Origin: an unidentified bacterial endosymbiont
GTDB lineage: Bacteria > Pseudomonadota > Gammaproteobacteria > Enterobacterales > G038960095
Assembly: GCF_918320885.1 (NCBI RefSeq)
Contig: NZ_OU907312.1
Span: 930,465-994,464, forward strand
Length of the DNA: 64,000 bases
Direction of reading: 5' to 3'
Shown here: positions 53,989 to 63,005 of the stretch, in pieces
How the letters are laid out: each line of letters opens with the position of its first letter
Position numbering within the stretch: the stretch's first letter is position 1
Notes under the pieces: model-generated
Database searches by the model: none
Told to the model about the DNA's origin: nothing
What the model saw: the letters and a program-made list of their open reading frames with translations, nothing else
Position numbers and translations under genes: made by a program

Positions 53989-56900
53989 GTGAGACCATTC
54001 GTGCTGCAGGAGCAACCCTACCCAACGATCACCTATCCAGCAACGTTACCGGTTACCCAATACCACCCCCAGCTGTTAGCCGCGATTGCCACCCACCCCG
54101 TGGTGATCGTCGCTGGAGAGACCGGCTCAGGCAAGACGACCCAACTACCGAAGATCTGCTTAGAGCTCGGCCGGGCGGCACAGGGGCTGATTGGCCATAC
54201 CCAGCCTCGACGGTTAGCAGCGCGTACCGTGGCGCAACGCTTAGCAGAGGAGTTGCAGGTTGTCTTAGGGAGTGTAGTCGGTTATCAAGTCCGTTTTAAT
54301 CAGCAGATCAGTGAGCAGACGCTGGTAAAAGTGATGACGGATGGGGTGCTATTAGCGGAGATCCAGCGGGATCGCGGGCTGAACGCCTATGGCACCTTGA
54401 TTATTGATGAAGCGCATGAGCGCAGTCTGTCCATCGACTTTATTCTGGGTTACTTAAAACAGCTGCTGCCCAAAAGAGCAGATTTAAAGGTGATCATCAC
54501 CTCAGCCACCCTCGATTCGCAGCGCTTCTCGCACTACTTTGATCAGGCACCGCTGATTGAAATCAGCGGCCGTAGTTATCCGATCGAGCTCCGTTACCGT
54601 CCGGTGGCCATCGAGCGGGAAGCCACCCTGGATCCTGCCGGCCAAGCCCTGATTGAGGCCGTTGAGGAGCTGCGTCAGGAACCGCCAGGCGATCTGCTGG
54701 TTTTTCTCAGCGGCGAGCGAGAGATCCGCGAAGCAGCAGAGCTGTTAGCGGAGCAAGCCTGGCCGGACACTGAGATCGTGCCACTCTATGCCCGGTTATC
54801 CATGGCAGAGCAGCGGCGAGCCTTTCAAGCGCATGACCGAAGGCGGGTCGTGCTGGCCACCAATGTTGCGGAGACCTCGCTGACTATTCCGGGCATTCGT
54901 TATGTGATTGATTCCGGCAAAGCGCGCATCAGCCGTTATAGTCATCGTAGCAAAGTGCAGCAGCTGCCGATTGAAGCCATTTCTCAAGCAGCCGCCAATC
55001 AACGTCAAGGCCGCTGTGGCCGCTTAGCACCCGGGATCTGTATTCGCATCTACAGTGAGCAAGATTTTCTGAACCGACCGCTCTACACTGAACCGGCTAT
55101 CTTACGGACCAACTTAGCGGCAGTGATTTTACAGATGCTCGCCAGTGGGTTAACGGCTATTGAGACCTTTCCTTTTATTGATCCCCCTGATCGCCGCTAC
55201 TTACAGGATGGTCTGCGGCTACTGCAGGAGTTGGGTGCAGTGACCCAAGTCTCAGCAGAGCAGCAACAGCTCACCCCACTGGGACGAGCCCTGGCCCAAC
55301 TTCCCCTGGATCCGCGCTTAGCGCGGATGCTGTTGGCCGCGCAGAGCCAGGGGTGTGTGCAGGAGCTTTTAATTATCACGACCGCCCTCTCCATTCAAGA
55401 TCCGCGAGAACGGCCGTTGGACAAGCAGCAAGCGGCTGATCAACACCACCGCCGCTTTGCCGATAAACAGTCCGATTTCCTGACATGGGTCAATTTATGG
55501 CACTATTTGCAGCAGGCACAAGAGCAGCTCTCTAGCAGTGCCTTTCGTAAACAGTGCCGAGCGGAGTATCTGAATCTATTGCGGGTGCGAGAGTGGCAAG
55601 ATCTCTACCAGCAACTGCGCCAAGCGGTCAAACGCTTACCCTTGACGATCAATCAACAGCCGGCAGACTATCGCAGTATCCACTGTGCGCTGTTGAGTGG
55701 CTTACTCTCCCAGATCGGTCAAAAAATGTTAGAGAAACCGGGGTTTCGCGGGGCCCGCCAGCTGCAGTTTTTTTTATTTCCTAATTCAGTCCTCTTTAAA
55801 AAGCCGCCCCCTTGGGTGGTGGTGGCTGAATTAATGAACACCAGCCGCCTCTGGGGCCGGACTGCCGCCCGCATTGAACCGGAGTGGCTGGAGCCCTTGG
55901 CAGGGCACCTACTACGTCGCCGTTACAGCGAACCGCGCTGGGAGCAGCGGCGGGGCTCGGTGGTGGCTCAAGAGACTGTTACGCTCTATGGGTTACCGAT
56001 TGTCGCCGCTCGTAAAGTGGACTATGGTCGTCTCGATCCGCTCCTGGCGCGCGAGCTCTTTATCCGCCATGCCCTGGTGGCTGGCGAGTGGCAGTGCCGT
56101 CACCCTTTTTGGCAACACAACCTAGCTTGTTTAGCAGAGGCTGAAGCGCTTGAGCATAAAGCGCGGCGCCGTGATTTGCTGGTTGATCACGACACACTAT
56201 TTGCTTTTTATGATCAACGCTTGCCGGCGGCGGTGGTTTCCGCCGCCCATTTTGATCGCTGGTGGCGTTTGGCGAGTCACACTCAGCCACAGCTACTGAT
56301 GTTGACCCAGGAACAGTTACTCAATGCAGCAGCCACTACCCTGCGTCTGGAGGATTATCCCGCGACCTGGCAGCAGGGCTCGCTCACTTTAGCGTTGCAG
56401 TATCAGTTTACTCCTGGTGAAGCCAACGATGGTGTTACGGTGCAGATCCCATTGCCGTTATTGCCTTCACTGACGCCCGACAGCTTTACTTGGCAGGTTC
56501 CTGGCTTACGATCCGCCCTGATCACGGCGCTCATTAAATCACTCCCGAAGTCATTGCGGCGTCACTTTGTGCCAGTACCCCACTACGTTGAGGCTTTTTT
56601 GCAACGGGAGATCCGGTTAGAGCGACCCTTAGTCGATGTGTTAAGCGAAGCGCTGTACCGGATGACGGGCCTCTTGGTCCCTCAAGAGTCTTGGGGCTGG
56701 GATCAGATCCCTGATCACCTGAAGATGCGCTTTGCAGTGCTGGATAATGCCGGGAATGCCATCGCCCAGGGTCGTGATTTAGGCGCACTACAGCAACAGC
56801 TCAAGGCTCAAGCGGTCCAGCAACTGGCCACGCTGCCCGCCCATCCGCTGCAAGCCTGGGTAGGCCAGGATCTCCAAGGCTGGACCTTTGGCGATCTGCC

Positions 56901-57750
56901 GCAGGTGATAGAGCAGCCGCATGGCGACCAGCTGATCCAACGCTTTCCCACCCTGGTAGAGAGCCCACTCGGAGTCACCTTGCAGCTGGTGGCGAGTCGA
57001 AGCGAGCAACAAACCTGCATGCTTGCTGGCACTGTGCGGCTGTTGCTGCGGAGTCTCCTGACAGCGATTAAACCTCTGCAGAAACAGCTGGATAACCAGA
57101 CGCAGTTCGCCTTAGCCCGCTATCCCAGCCAGCAGCCGCTAGCGGCACTAGAGGATTGCTGGTTGACGGTTATTGAGCATCACCTGCTGCAGCTAGGTGG
57201 GATCGTCTGGGAGCACGCCGCCTTCCAGCAGCGTTGCCAACAGATTCGCAGCCTATTCAGGGCTACTGCACTGCCGCTGTTACAGCAGGTCACGCCGTTA
57301 TTAAGTCACTATCAAACGCTACATCAGCAACTGCACCGGCCCTATTGTTCAGAGTTTGCAGCGGCTATCGCCGATATGCAGCAACAGCTGAGCCAATTGA
57401 TCTATCCTGGATTTGTTCGCAACACCGGGATAAAGCGCTTGCCTGATCTGTTACGTTACCTCAAAGCGCTGCAGCTGCGGCTAGAGAAGTTGCCGCGTCA
57501 ACTGCCTCAAGATCAAGCGTCTCGCTTAAAGATTGCAGCAGCACTCCAAGCCTATCAGCAGTGCTGTACCGCTAACCCAGCCTCGCAGCCTATTCCTGAA
57601 GCCTTGTTAGCGGTACGCTGGATGATTGAAGAGCTTCGGGTTAGCTATTTTGCTCAAGCCTTAGGCACGGCTTATCCCATCTCTGAAAAACGCATCCATC
57701 AAGCCCTTCGAGCGATTGATCTCCGCGACACTTTTCTACGAACTCGATGA
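53989..57750 (+). CDS. hrpA: HrpA, DEAH-box RNA helicase
   Basis: 1253 residues. Walker A GETGSGKT (43-50), DEAH (140-143), SATLDSQRF motif III region and QRQGRCGRLAPG motif VI are all intact, followed by HA2, OB-fold and the long HrpA-specific C-terminal region. E. coli HrpA has 1300 residues; the difference is an N-terminal extension of about 60 residues missing here, with an in-frame stop five codons upstream of the GTG start. It rescues stalled ribosomes and remodels mRNA. The last 15 bases overlap a convergent barrel gene. Confidence 0.95.
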   Translation: MRPFVLQEQPYPTITYPATLPVTQYHPQLLAAIATHPVVIVAGETGSGKTTQLPKICLELGRAAQGLIGHTQPRRLAARTVAQRLAEELQVVLGSVVGYQVRFNQQISEQTLVKVMTDGVLLAEIQRDRGLNAYGTLIIDEAHERSLSIDFILGYLKQLLPKRADLKVIITSATLDSQRFSHYFDQAPLIEISGRSYPIELRYRPVAIEREATLDPAGQALIEAVEELRQEPPGDLLVFLSGEREIREAAELLAEQAWPDTEIVPLYARLSMAEQRRAFQAHDRRRVVLATNVAETSLTIPGIRYVIDSGKARISRYSHRSKVQQLPIEAISQAAANQRQGRCGRLAPGICIRIYSEQDFLNRPLYTEPAILRTNLAAVILQMLASGLTAIETFPFIDPPDRRYLQDGLRLLQELGAVTQVSAEQQQLTPLGRALAQLPLDPRLARMLLAAQSQGCVQELLIITTALSIQDPRERPLDKQQAADQHHRRFADKQSDFLTWVNLWHYLQQAQEQLSSSAFRKQCRAEYLNLLRVREWQDLYQQLRQAVKRLPLTINQQPADYRSIHCALLSGLLSQIGQKMLEKPGFRGARQLQFFLFPNSVLFKKPPPWVVVAELMNTSRLWGRTAARIEPEWLEPLAGHLLRRRYSEPRWEQRRGSVVAQETVTLYGLPIVAARKVDYGRLDPLLARELFIRHALVAGEWQCRHPFWQHNLACLAEAEALEHKARRRDLLVDHDTLFAFYDQRLPAAVVSAAHFDRWWRLASHTQPQLLMLTQEQLLNAAATTLRLEDYPATWQQGSLTLALQYQFTPGEANDGVTVQIPLPLLPSLTPDSFTWQVPGLRSALITALIKSLPKSLRRHFVPVPHYVEAFLQREIRLERPLVDVLSEALYRMTGLLVPQESWGWDQIPDHLKMRFAVLDNAGNAIAQGRDLGALQQQLKAQAVQQLATLPAHPLQAWVGQDLQGWTFGDLPQVIEQPHGDQLIQRFPTLVESPLGVTLQLVASRSEQQTCMLAGTVRLLLRSLLTAIKPLQKQLDNQTQFALARYPSQQPLAALEDCWLTVIEHHLLQLGGIVWEHAAFQQRCQQIRSLFRATALPLLQQVTPLLSHYQTLHQQLHRPYCSEFAAAIADMQQQLSQLIYPGFVRNTGIKRLPDLLRYLKALQLRLEKLPRQLPQDQASRLKIAAALQAYQQCCTANPASQPIPEALLAVRWMIEELRVSYFAQALGTAYPISEKRIHQALRAIDLRDTFLRTR

Positions 57751-58890
57751 TTTCTGTAAAAAATTTGAGCCAGAGATGTCTGGATCTTCCTCCGCTTTAA
57801 CGGGCTCTAAACGGACATCAGCACTCCACCACCTCTGGGTATCTATTTCCCCCTCTGATTCTGAATATATCTGATGTACATCTGTATCTCTGCATGTTGA
57901 TTGCGAAGGATTTGCTAGTGGGGGTATCGGCACTCCTAGCCTACTCCTATTTAAATTATTTTGCTCTCCCTCTGGTCCTGCTTTTGGTTCTGCCTCTGGA
58001 GTCGGCAGTGATTTCACTGTGGGAGTGGCTATCTTGGCATACTTTAAAGCCATCAGCTGTTCGCGAAGCACCCGGGCCAACGGCTGTCTCTCTGCTGAAT
58101 GCAGTAGGGTCACCTGATGCGGATCTAATTGCTGCGATAATGGAAGGGCAAAGCGATAATTCAGTACCGCACTGAACTGGTGTTTAGATTGACCGCTAAG
58201 ACCAGCCTGGCGGTGGTAAGCTAAGGTCAAGAGCGGAATGGGGGTAACATCCACCCCCCAGCGCCACTGCTGGGGATTCCGGTAGCGTTGTTGCACACCG
58301 CCTAGAGTCACTTCATCACCAAAATAGTGAGCATAGCGTACGGATGCCCCAATCTGTGGTAAAGCGGGGAGATAGCCCTGTAAGGTTACATCATAACCGC
58401 TGGCTGGACGCTGCTGATACCCTGCCACCTCACGAGCTGCCCGCCAGCTACTAGCTGGAAGATAACCATTGACGGCTAGCTTTAACGACTGCCACCACGC
58501 CTCAGCCCCCAAGCCTAAACGCTGTTGCTGTTGCGTGGTGTCTTGGTCATAAAACACATGACACCCCAATCCCCAATGGCTCTCTGGGAGATAGCGCCAG
58601 CCTAGGCCAAGACTCAATAGGTTACGCTGTTGCTGGCGTTGCCAACCACCTTGTAGAAACAGTACCTGCTGTTCTTGGCGAAAAAAAGGCCAGAACCCTT
58701 CAAGCGATACCTGCTGATTAGCCTCCTCCCGAGACCCACCGACGGTTGCATGAACGGAGGGGAGCGTCTGGACAGTAGCTGCTGGCTGCCTGCTGGCTAC
58801 CAAGGGATTTTTCGTATTCTCAGCAGCCATCACCGTAGTAGAACTGATTGCCAGGCAACAGGATAGAGAAGCGTGTAATAAATAGTTCAT
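57736..58890 (-). CDS. Inverse-autotransporter (intimin/invasin-type) barrel protein, copy A
   Basis: 384 residues. Signal peptide (CCLAISSTTVMA), then an inverse-autotransporter beta-barrel (FLQGGWQRQQQRNLLSLGLG; RLGLGAEAWWQSLKLAVNGY; GASVRYAHYFGDEVTLGGVQ) ending near residue 260 with NYRFALPLSQQLDPHQV. Only about 90 residues follow, a Pro/Glu/Ser-rich tail with no Ig-like domains, so there is no evident adhesive passenger. About 97% identical to copy B up to residue 299, then unrelated. It ends inside the hrpA 3' end. It may be a barrel-only porin-like protein or a truncated adhesin. Confidence 0.85.
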   Translation of the reverse strand: MNYLLHASLSCCLAISSTTVMAAENTKNPLVASRQPAATVQTLPSVHATVGGSREEANQQVSLEGFWPFFRQEQQVLFLQGGWQRQQQRNLLSLGLGWRYLPESHWGLGCHVFYDQDTTQQQQRLGLGAEAWWQSLKLAVNGYLPASSWRAAREVAGYQQRPASGYDVTLQGYLPALPQIGASVRYAHYFGDEVTLGGVQQRYRNPQQWRWGVDVTPIPLLTLAYHRQAGLSGQSKHQFSAVLNYRFALPLSQQLDPHQVTLLHSAERQPLARVLREQLMALKYAKIATPTVKSLPTPEAEPKAGPEGEQNNLNRSRLGVPIPPLANPSQSTCRDTDVHQIYSESEGEIDTQRWWSADVRLEPVKAEEDPDISGSNFLQKSSSS

Positions 58891-58938
58891 AGGATTATCG
58901 AATCGTTAATAAAAAGTAATATCAGGTTAAATAGGGCA
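57990..58938 (-). repeat. Inverted repeat arm, copy A side
   Basis: About 950 bp covering the first 299 codons of copy A plus roughly 48 bp of upstream DNA (AACCTGATATTACTTTTTAT). It repeats in inverted orientation at about 59281-60228. The arms share promoter-proximal DNA, so both genes are likely co-regulated. Confidence 0.8.
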
Positions 58939-59327
58939 TATCGGTGTAGGTATTATCCTTAAAATACGGAGCACTGTCTTGTTTTATAACAATAAATTAG
59001 ACTAAAAATAGAACCCCCGCTGATCCAGAGCTGAGGTTAATAATAAGAAAATTTAATTCTATTAATAATATTTTTAATATAGTTTATTGTTAATGTTGTT
59101 TTTATTTGGTTTATTTTAACAACAAATTTAATCACTCTATTTTGTTCACGGTGATAGACAAAATTAATTATTTTTAGTAGAATCTGCCTCCTTTTCTTTC
59201 AAGTTTAAGTCAACAGGGGAATATTTTTAAGCTAGACAATATCTATCCTATAAGATAGGGTTGTCAGTTACAAAAAATTTAAATTATTTAACCTGATATT
59301 ACTTTTTATTAATGATTAGGTAATCCT
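58891..59327. promoter_or_regulatory. AT-rich divergent regulatory region between the two barrel genes
   Basis: 437 bp, strongly AT-rich, containing both promoters. The two ends carry the inverted copies of AACCTGATATTACTTTTTAT. The unique central part (about 58940-59280) is rich in TTAATAATA-type runs, which would suit H-NS binding or bent DNA. No ORF seen. Confidence 0.5.
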
Positions 59328-60228
59328 ATGAACTATTTATTACACGCTTCTCTATGCTGTTGCCTGGCAATCAGTTCTACTACGGTGATGGCTGCTGAGA
59401 ATACGAAAAATCCCTTGGTGGCCCGCAGGCAGCCAGCAGCCACTGTTCAGACGCTACCTTCCGTTCATGCAACCGTCGGTGGGTCTCGGGAGGAGGCTAA
59501 TCAGCAGGTATCGCTTGAAGGGTTCTGGCCTTTTTTTCGCCAAGAACAGCAGCTACTGTTTCTACAAGGTGGTTGGCAACGCCAGGAACAGCGTAACTTA
59601 TTGAGTCTTGGCCTAGGCTGGCGCTATCTCCCAGAGAGCCATTGGGGATTGGGGTATAATGTGTTTTATGACCAAGACACCACGCAACAGCAACGGCGTT
59701 TAGGCTTGGGGGCTGAGGCGTGGTGGCAGTCGTTAAAGCTGGCCGTCAATGGTTATCTTCCAGCTAGTAGCTGGCGGGCAGCTCGTGAGGTGGCAGGGTA
59801 TCAGCAGCGTCCAGCCAGCGGTTATGATGTAACCTTACAGGGCTATCTCCCCGCTTTACCACAGATTGGGGCATCCGTACGCTATGCTCACTATTTTGGT
59901 GATGAAGTGGCTCTAGGCGGTGTGCAACAACGCTACCGGAATCCCCAGCAGTGGCGCTGGGGGATTGATGTTACCCCCATTCCGCTCTTGACCTTAGCTT
60001 ACCACCGCCAGGCTGGTCTTAGCGGTCAATCTAAACACCAGTTCAGTGCAGTATTGAATTACCGCTTTGCTCTCCCATTATCGCAGCAATTAGATCCGCA
60101 TCAGGTGACCCTACTGCATTCAGCAGAGGGACAACCGTTGGCACGGGTACTTCGTGAACAGCTGATGGCTTTGAAATATGCCAAGATAGCCACCCCCACA
60201 GTGAAATCACTGCCACCACCGCTGACTC
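59281..60228 (+). repeat. Inverted repeat arm, copy B side
   Basis: Partner of the 57990-58938 arm, separated by about 340 bp of unique AT-rich DNA. Differences between the arms are scattered single substitutions with no frameshift. Confidence 0.8.
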
Positions 60229-60575
60229 AAGAGGAAGGACCAGATTCAGGACCAGATTTAGACTCAGAGGTAGAAACAGAGTCCAGACCGCTGATTCAAG
60301 AGGAAGGAGCAGATTTAGACTCAGAGGTAGAAACAGAGCCCAGTCCCAGTCGCAGAAAACTACCATCCGAGGGTGACATGACGGTAAAACAATTACCAAA
60401 TCAGACAAAAGTTCTGGCATTAGGAAGCACTACTTCAGAAGAAGATCTTTCACCAGCAAGCTTGGATGCGGAATCAAGGAAGGAGAAGAACAGGAGGAAG
60501 AACAAGGAGAGGAAGGAGAAGAAGAAGAAAGGGAATCGCCAGTTAGTCACGATTGAATCTGACATTCAGGCTTAA
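59328..60575 (+). CDS. Inverse-autotransporter (intimin/invasin-type) barrel protein, copy B
   Basis: 415 residues, divergent from copy A and nearly identical for the first 299 residues (signal peptide, barrel, LSQQLDPHQV junction). The tail differs: two copies of an acidic unit (EEGADLDSEVETE) followed by a very basic end (RRKNKERKEKKKKGNRQ). No Ig-like or lectin-like passenger. The upstream region with AATCCT before the ATG is shared with copy A. Function unknown beyond an outer-membrane barrel; the charged tail might interact with the cell wall or host surfaces, which is speculation. Confidence 0.85.
   Translation: MNYLLHASLCCCLAISSTTVMAAENTKNPLVARRQPAATVQTLPSVHATVGGSREEANQQVSLEGFWPFFRQEQQLLFLQGGWQRQEQRNLLSLGLGWRYLPESHWGLGYNVFYDQDTTQQQRRLGLGAEAWWQSLKLAVNGYLPASSWRAAREVAGYQQRPASGYDVTLQGYLPALPQIGASVRYAHYFGDEVALGGVQQRYRNPQQWRWGIDVTPIPLLTLAYHRQAGLSGQSKHQFSAVLNYRFALPLSQQLDPHQVTLLHSAEGQPLARVLREQLMALKYAKIATPTVKSLPPPLTQEEGPDSGPDLDSEVETESRPLIQEEGADLDSEVETEPSPSRRKLPSEGDMTVKQLPNQTKVLALGSTTSEEDLSPASLDAESRKEKNRRKNKERKEKKKKGNRQLVTIESDIQA
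60222..60347 (+). repeat. Imperfect tandem repeat in the copy B tail
   Basis: Unit 1 (60222-60290, 69 bp) and unit 2 (60291-60347, 57 bp) share CTGAYTCAAGAGGAAGGA and TTAGACTCAGAGGTAGAAAC; unit 1 has an extra 12 bp. Both encode the acidic EEG...DLDSEVETE peptide. The length difference is a multiple of three, so the frame is kept. Confidence 0.75.
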
Positions 60576-60580
60576 AAAAT

Positions 60581-60643
60581 TGAGCGTTACCGGTTTTGAC
60601 AGCGGGTATTGACACGGTCATTTTAAATACCTGGTAACGCTCA
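60581..60643. repeat. Short inverted repeat downstream of copy B
   Basis: TGAGCGTTACC (60581-60591) and GGTAACGCTCA (60633-60643) are perfect 11-bp inverted repeats around a 41-bp spacer, starting 5 bp after the copy B stop. No T tract, so not a standard terminator; possibly a small IS or MITE remnant. The rest of 60576-60810 shows no gene. Confidence 0.45.
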
Positions 60644-60810
60644 TCCTAACTCGTTAAACGTTCCTTATCAAATATCCCTTTGACCTATTCAACGTCTGAT
60701 TGCTTGAGGGAACCCTTGACAGAAAACGATTCTACGCCACCCTTTTGAGGGTACTCTGCCAAACCCACTAAAGTGTTCGTTTGACTTCCTAATTCACTGC
60801 TGATTGTCTA

Positions 60811-61666
60811 GGGCCTGTTGAGGTTTCGCTATAATTTATTGAAATATAAGAGCAAACTCGTAATATTGTCGTTGTGATACCAACAAAAAAACGAGTTTGC
60901 AATGCCCCGCTTAATGCTCAGTGATGAGCAGTGGTCGAAGCTAAAAACGATCATGCTTCAAGAAGGAATTTATGACAAGCTCAATCTTCGATTGGAAGTT
61001 GAGGGAATGTTCTATCGAATGCGTGTAGGGTGCCCTTGGCGTGACTTGCCGAAGCAATTTGGCAAATGGGCCTCCCTCTACAAAAAATTTAATGACTGGT
61101 CGATGACTGGCAAGTGGTTAAGGATTTTTAAAGCAGTAGTCCAAGATCCTGATTTGGAATGGGTATTCATGGATGGAAGCTATGTAAAGGCCCACCAACA
61201 TAGTGCAGGGGCTGCTGGTAAGGATTGTGAGGCCATTGGCATCAGCCGGGCAGGCCGTACCAGTAAGATTCACCTGGCAGTAGACAGCTATGGATTACCC
61301 ATTTCTTTTAAAATTACCGGCGGACAAGTTCACGACTGTTTAGCGGCTCCGAGCTTGATAGAATCCTTTCCACCCCCTGAAGTTCTGACGGCTGATAAAG
61401 GTTATGACAGCAAGGCAATACGCCAACAAATCTCTGAGAAAGGCACTGTTCCGAATATACCCAGAAAGAAAAACTCAGTGATAGGGAACGCTAGCCTAGA
61501 TAGGCATCTGTATAAACTCAGACATCTTGTGGAAAATGCCTTCGCCAGGCTAAAGCATTTTCGAGCCATTGCCACCAGATTTGATAAATTGAAGCGCAAT
61601 TATCAAAGTATGCTAGCCATGGCTTGTAGTTATCTATGGCTGCCCATGTGAAACCTCAACAGGCCC
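60811..61666 (+). mobile_element. IS5-family insertion sequence (856 bp)
   Basis: Terminal inverted repeats GGGCCTGTTGAGGTTTC at 60811 and its complement ending at 61666 (17 matching bases). Flanking TA at 60809-60810 and 61667-61668 fits the short TNA-type duplication of IS427/IS1031-group elements. Complete, with one intact transposase. Confidence 0.92.
60902..61651 (+). CDS. IS5-family DDE transposase
   Basis: 249 residues in a single frame. An N-terminal DUF4096-type domain (GMFYRMRVGCPWRDLPKQFG) and DDE catalytic residues in VFMDGSYVKAHQH, VLTADKGYDSKAI and RHLVENAFARLKHFRAIATR. The single-ORF form and length fit the IS427-type subgroup. Confidence 0.93.
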   Translation: MPRLMLSDEQWSKLKTIMLQEGIYDKLNLRLEVEGMFYRMRVGCPWRDLPKQFGKWASLYKKFNDWSMTGKWLRIFKAVVQDPDLEWVFMDGSYVKAHQHSAGAAGKDCEAIGISRAGRTSKIHLAVDSYGLPISFKITGGQVHDCLAAPSLIESFPPPEVLTADKGYDSKAIRQQISEKGTVPNIPRKKNSVIGNASLDRHLYKLRHLVENAFARLKHFRAIATRFDKLKRNYQSMLAMACSYLWLPM

Positions 61667-61841
61667 TAGTTTTTTCCTATTAAAATTCACAGTGAATCCA
61701 AATGGATAGCTTTATAAGCTGGGAATTTGTAGTAAGCCATCATCCAGGCCACTGTCTACGCTTCCTCGCTAACACCCTGATGACAAGGCAGTTTTTGTCA
61801 ATGATCAGCCAAGTTCCTCTAGATAAAATACCAAACTGTTT

Positions 61842-62588
61842 CTACGGTTTGATGGCTGCTCTCTGTTGTCGGCAAGCCTTGTCTACATAAGGATTATGGT
61901 GTCCTTGGTGTTTAGCCACCCGACGGTCGCGTTCACACTCCCAATCAGTGACTGGGTAGTGTTGATGCCAGCGTTGAATGATCTGGAGCTGTTGTGGTGT
62001 ATAGGTGAGTTGATAGCGCTCGCCCATATAGAGGTAGGTGCGTGCAATGGCACCCCGCGCCTGCGGTGGTGGCTCGACCCGTTTGTTTGTGGGGTCGACT
62101 TTAAAGGCACAGCGGCCATAGGGTGATTGCCCGCCAGCCCACTCTGCAAAAGCATAATGTTTACGATCACCATTGATCTCACCAATCGCCGGTTGTAGGT
62201 TGTGCAGATCAGCTTCAATCTGGTTAAACACTGGATCCTGTCCACAACCCCTTCGCCCTCCCTGCTGCCAACAACGGCGTTGATGGCCAAATTGCCAAGC
62301 AGGAACCACATGCTCCCACTCAATTCGCGAGGCCCGTTGACTATCCTGGCGTGGCTGATAACCACAGGCTGCCCAATCAGGACGACCGCGGTTCCCTTGC
62401 CAAATAATCGGGCAAGCGCAATAAAAGGTCACTGCATCGTGATGAATCGTGCGGGCGATGCGCTTCGCTGCCGAAAAATTTTTGGGAGCCTGATCAGTGG
62501 GGTATAACCAATAAACGCCATAAGCGATCATCAGCAAAATGCTTTTTAGCAGCCCGCTACGGATTTTATAAGCCTTTTTTTTACGCAT
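61842..62588 (-). CDS. endA: EndA, periplasmic endonuclease I
   Basis: 248 residues (E. coli 235). An N-terminal hydrophobic signal/anchor (SGLLKSILLMIAYGVYWLYP) and the endonuclease I fold with catalytic EWEHVVPAWQFGHQ, paired cysteines (CACP, CW, CGQD, CAF) for disulfides, and NLQPAIGEINGDRKHYAFAE. It degrades double-stranded DNA in the periplasm. Near metK, as in E. coli. The stretch 61669-61841 between it and the IS5 element shows no gene. Confidence 0.95.
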   Translation of the reverse strand: MRKKKAYKIRSGLLKSILLMIAYGVYWLYPTDQAPKNFSAAKRIARTIHHDAVTFYCACPIIWQGNRGRPDWAACGYQPRQDSQRASRIEWEHVVPAWQFGHQRRCWQQGGRRGCGQDPVFNQIEADLHNLQPAIGEINGDRKHYAFAEWAGGQSPYGRCAFKVDPTNKRVEPPPQARGAIARTYLYMGERYQLTYTPQQLQIIQRWHQHYPVTDWECERDRRVAKHQGHHNPYVDKACRQQRAAIKP

Positions 62589-62622
62589 GCGGTTTACACA
62601 GGCGGTTTAGGCAGTCAGGTGA

Positions 62623-62916
62623 TCAGGCGATATGGGCACAGCAGGTATTGAATGTTGTAGAACGCTCAGCAACCCATTGGATGACTGACTGACTGTCTGG
62701 TGGCTGTTGTAAGCTGGACTCACCCGCTGTTAAAAATAATGATGATCCTGGCACTATTTTATCTAATGTCCCAGATAAATCACTCAGGCATGCTTGCGCA
62801 GTAGAGTGCTCACTCTTTAGGGTCATACTAAACAGTGAAGAACTATTCATTCGGTAGGTTGCGATCTGCATGATAGGCTGGGAGTGAATGACGCTTTGTG
62901 CTAAAAAGTGTTCCAT
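62623..62916 (-). CDS. Small protein of unknown function between endA and metK
   Basis: 97 residues. A good AAGAAGGG ribosome-binding site lies 5 bases before the ATG. It is Ser-rich (SSSLFSMTL, CLSDLSGTL), soluble, with no signal peptide and no family I recognise. It sits where sprT and other genes occur in E. coli but does not resemble them. It may be real, or a remnant. Confidence 0.4.
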   Translation of the reverse strand: MEHFLAQSVIHSQPIMQIATYRMNSSSLFSMTLKSEHSTAQACLSDLSGTLDKIVPGSSLFLTAGESSLQQPPDSQSVIQWVAERSTTFNTCCAHIA

Positions 62917-63005
62917 TTTTACCCTTCTTTAGAGCTCGCTTTAGAGTAGAGTTTCTCTCCGATGAATAAAGGCATCGTTGTTTCCTGACAGGGTCTCTAG
63001 AGTGG

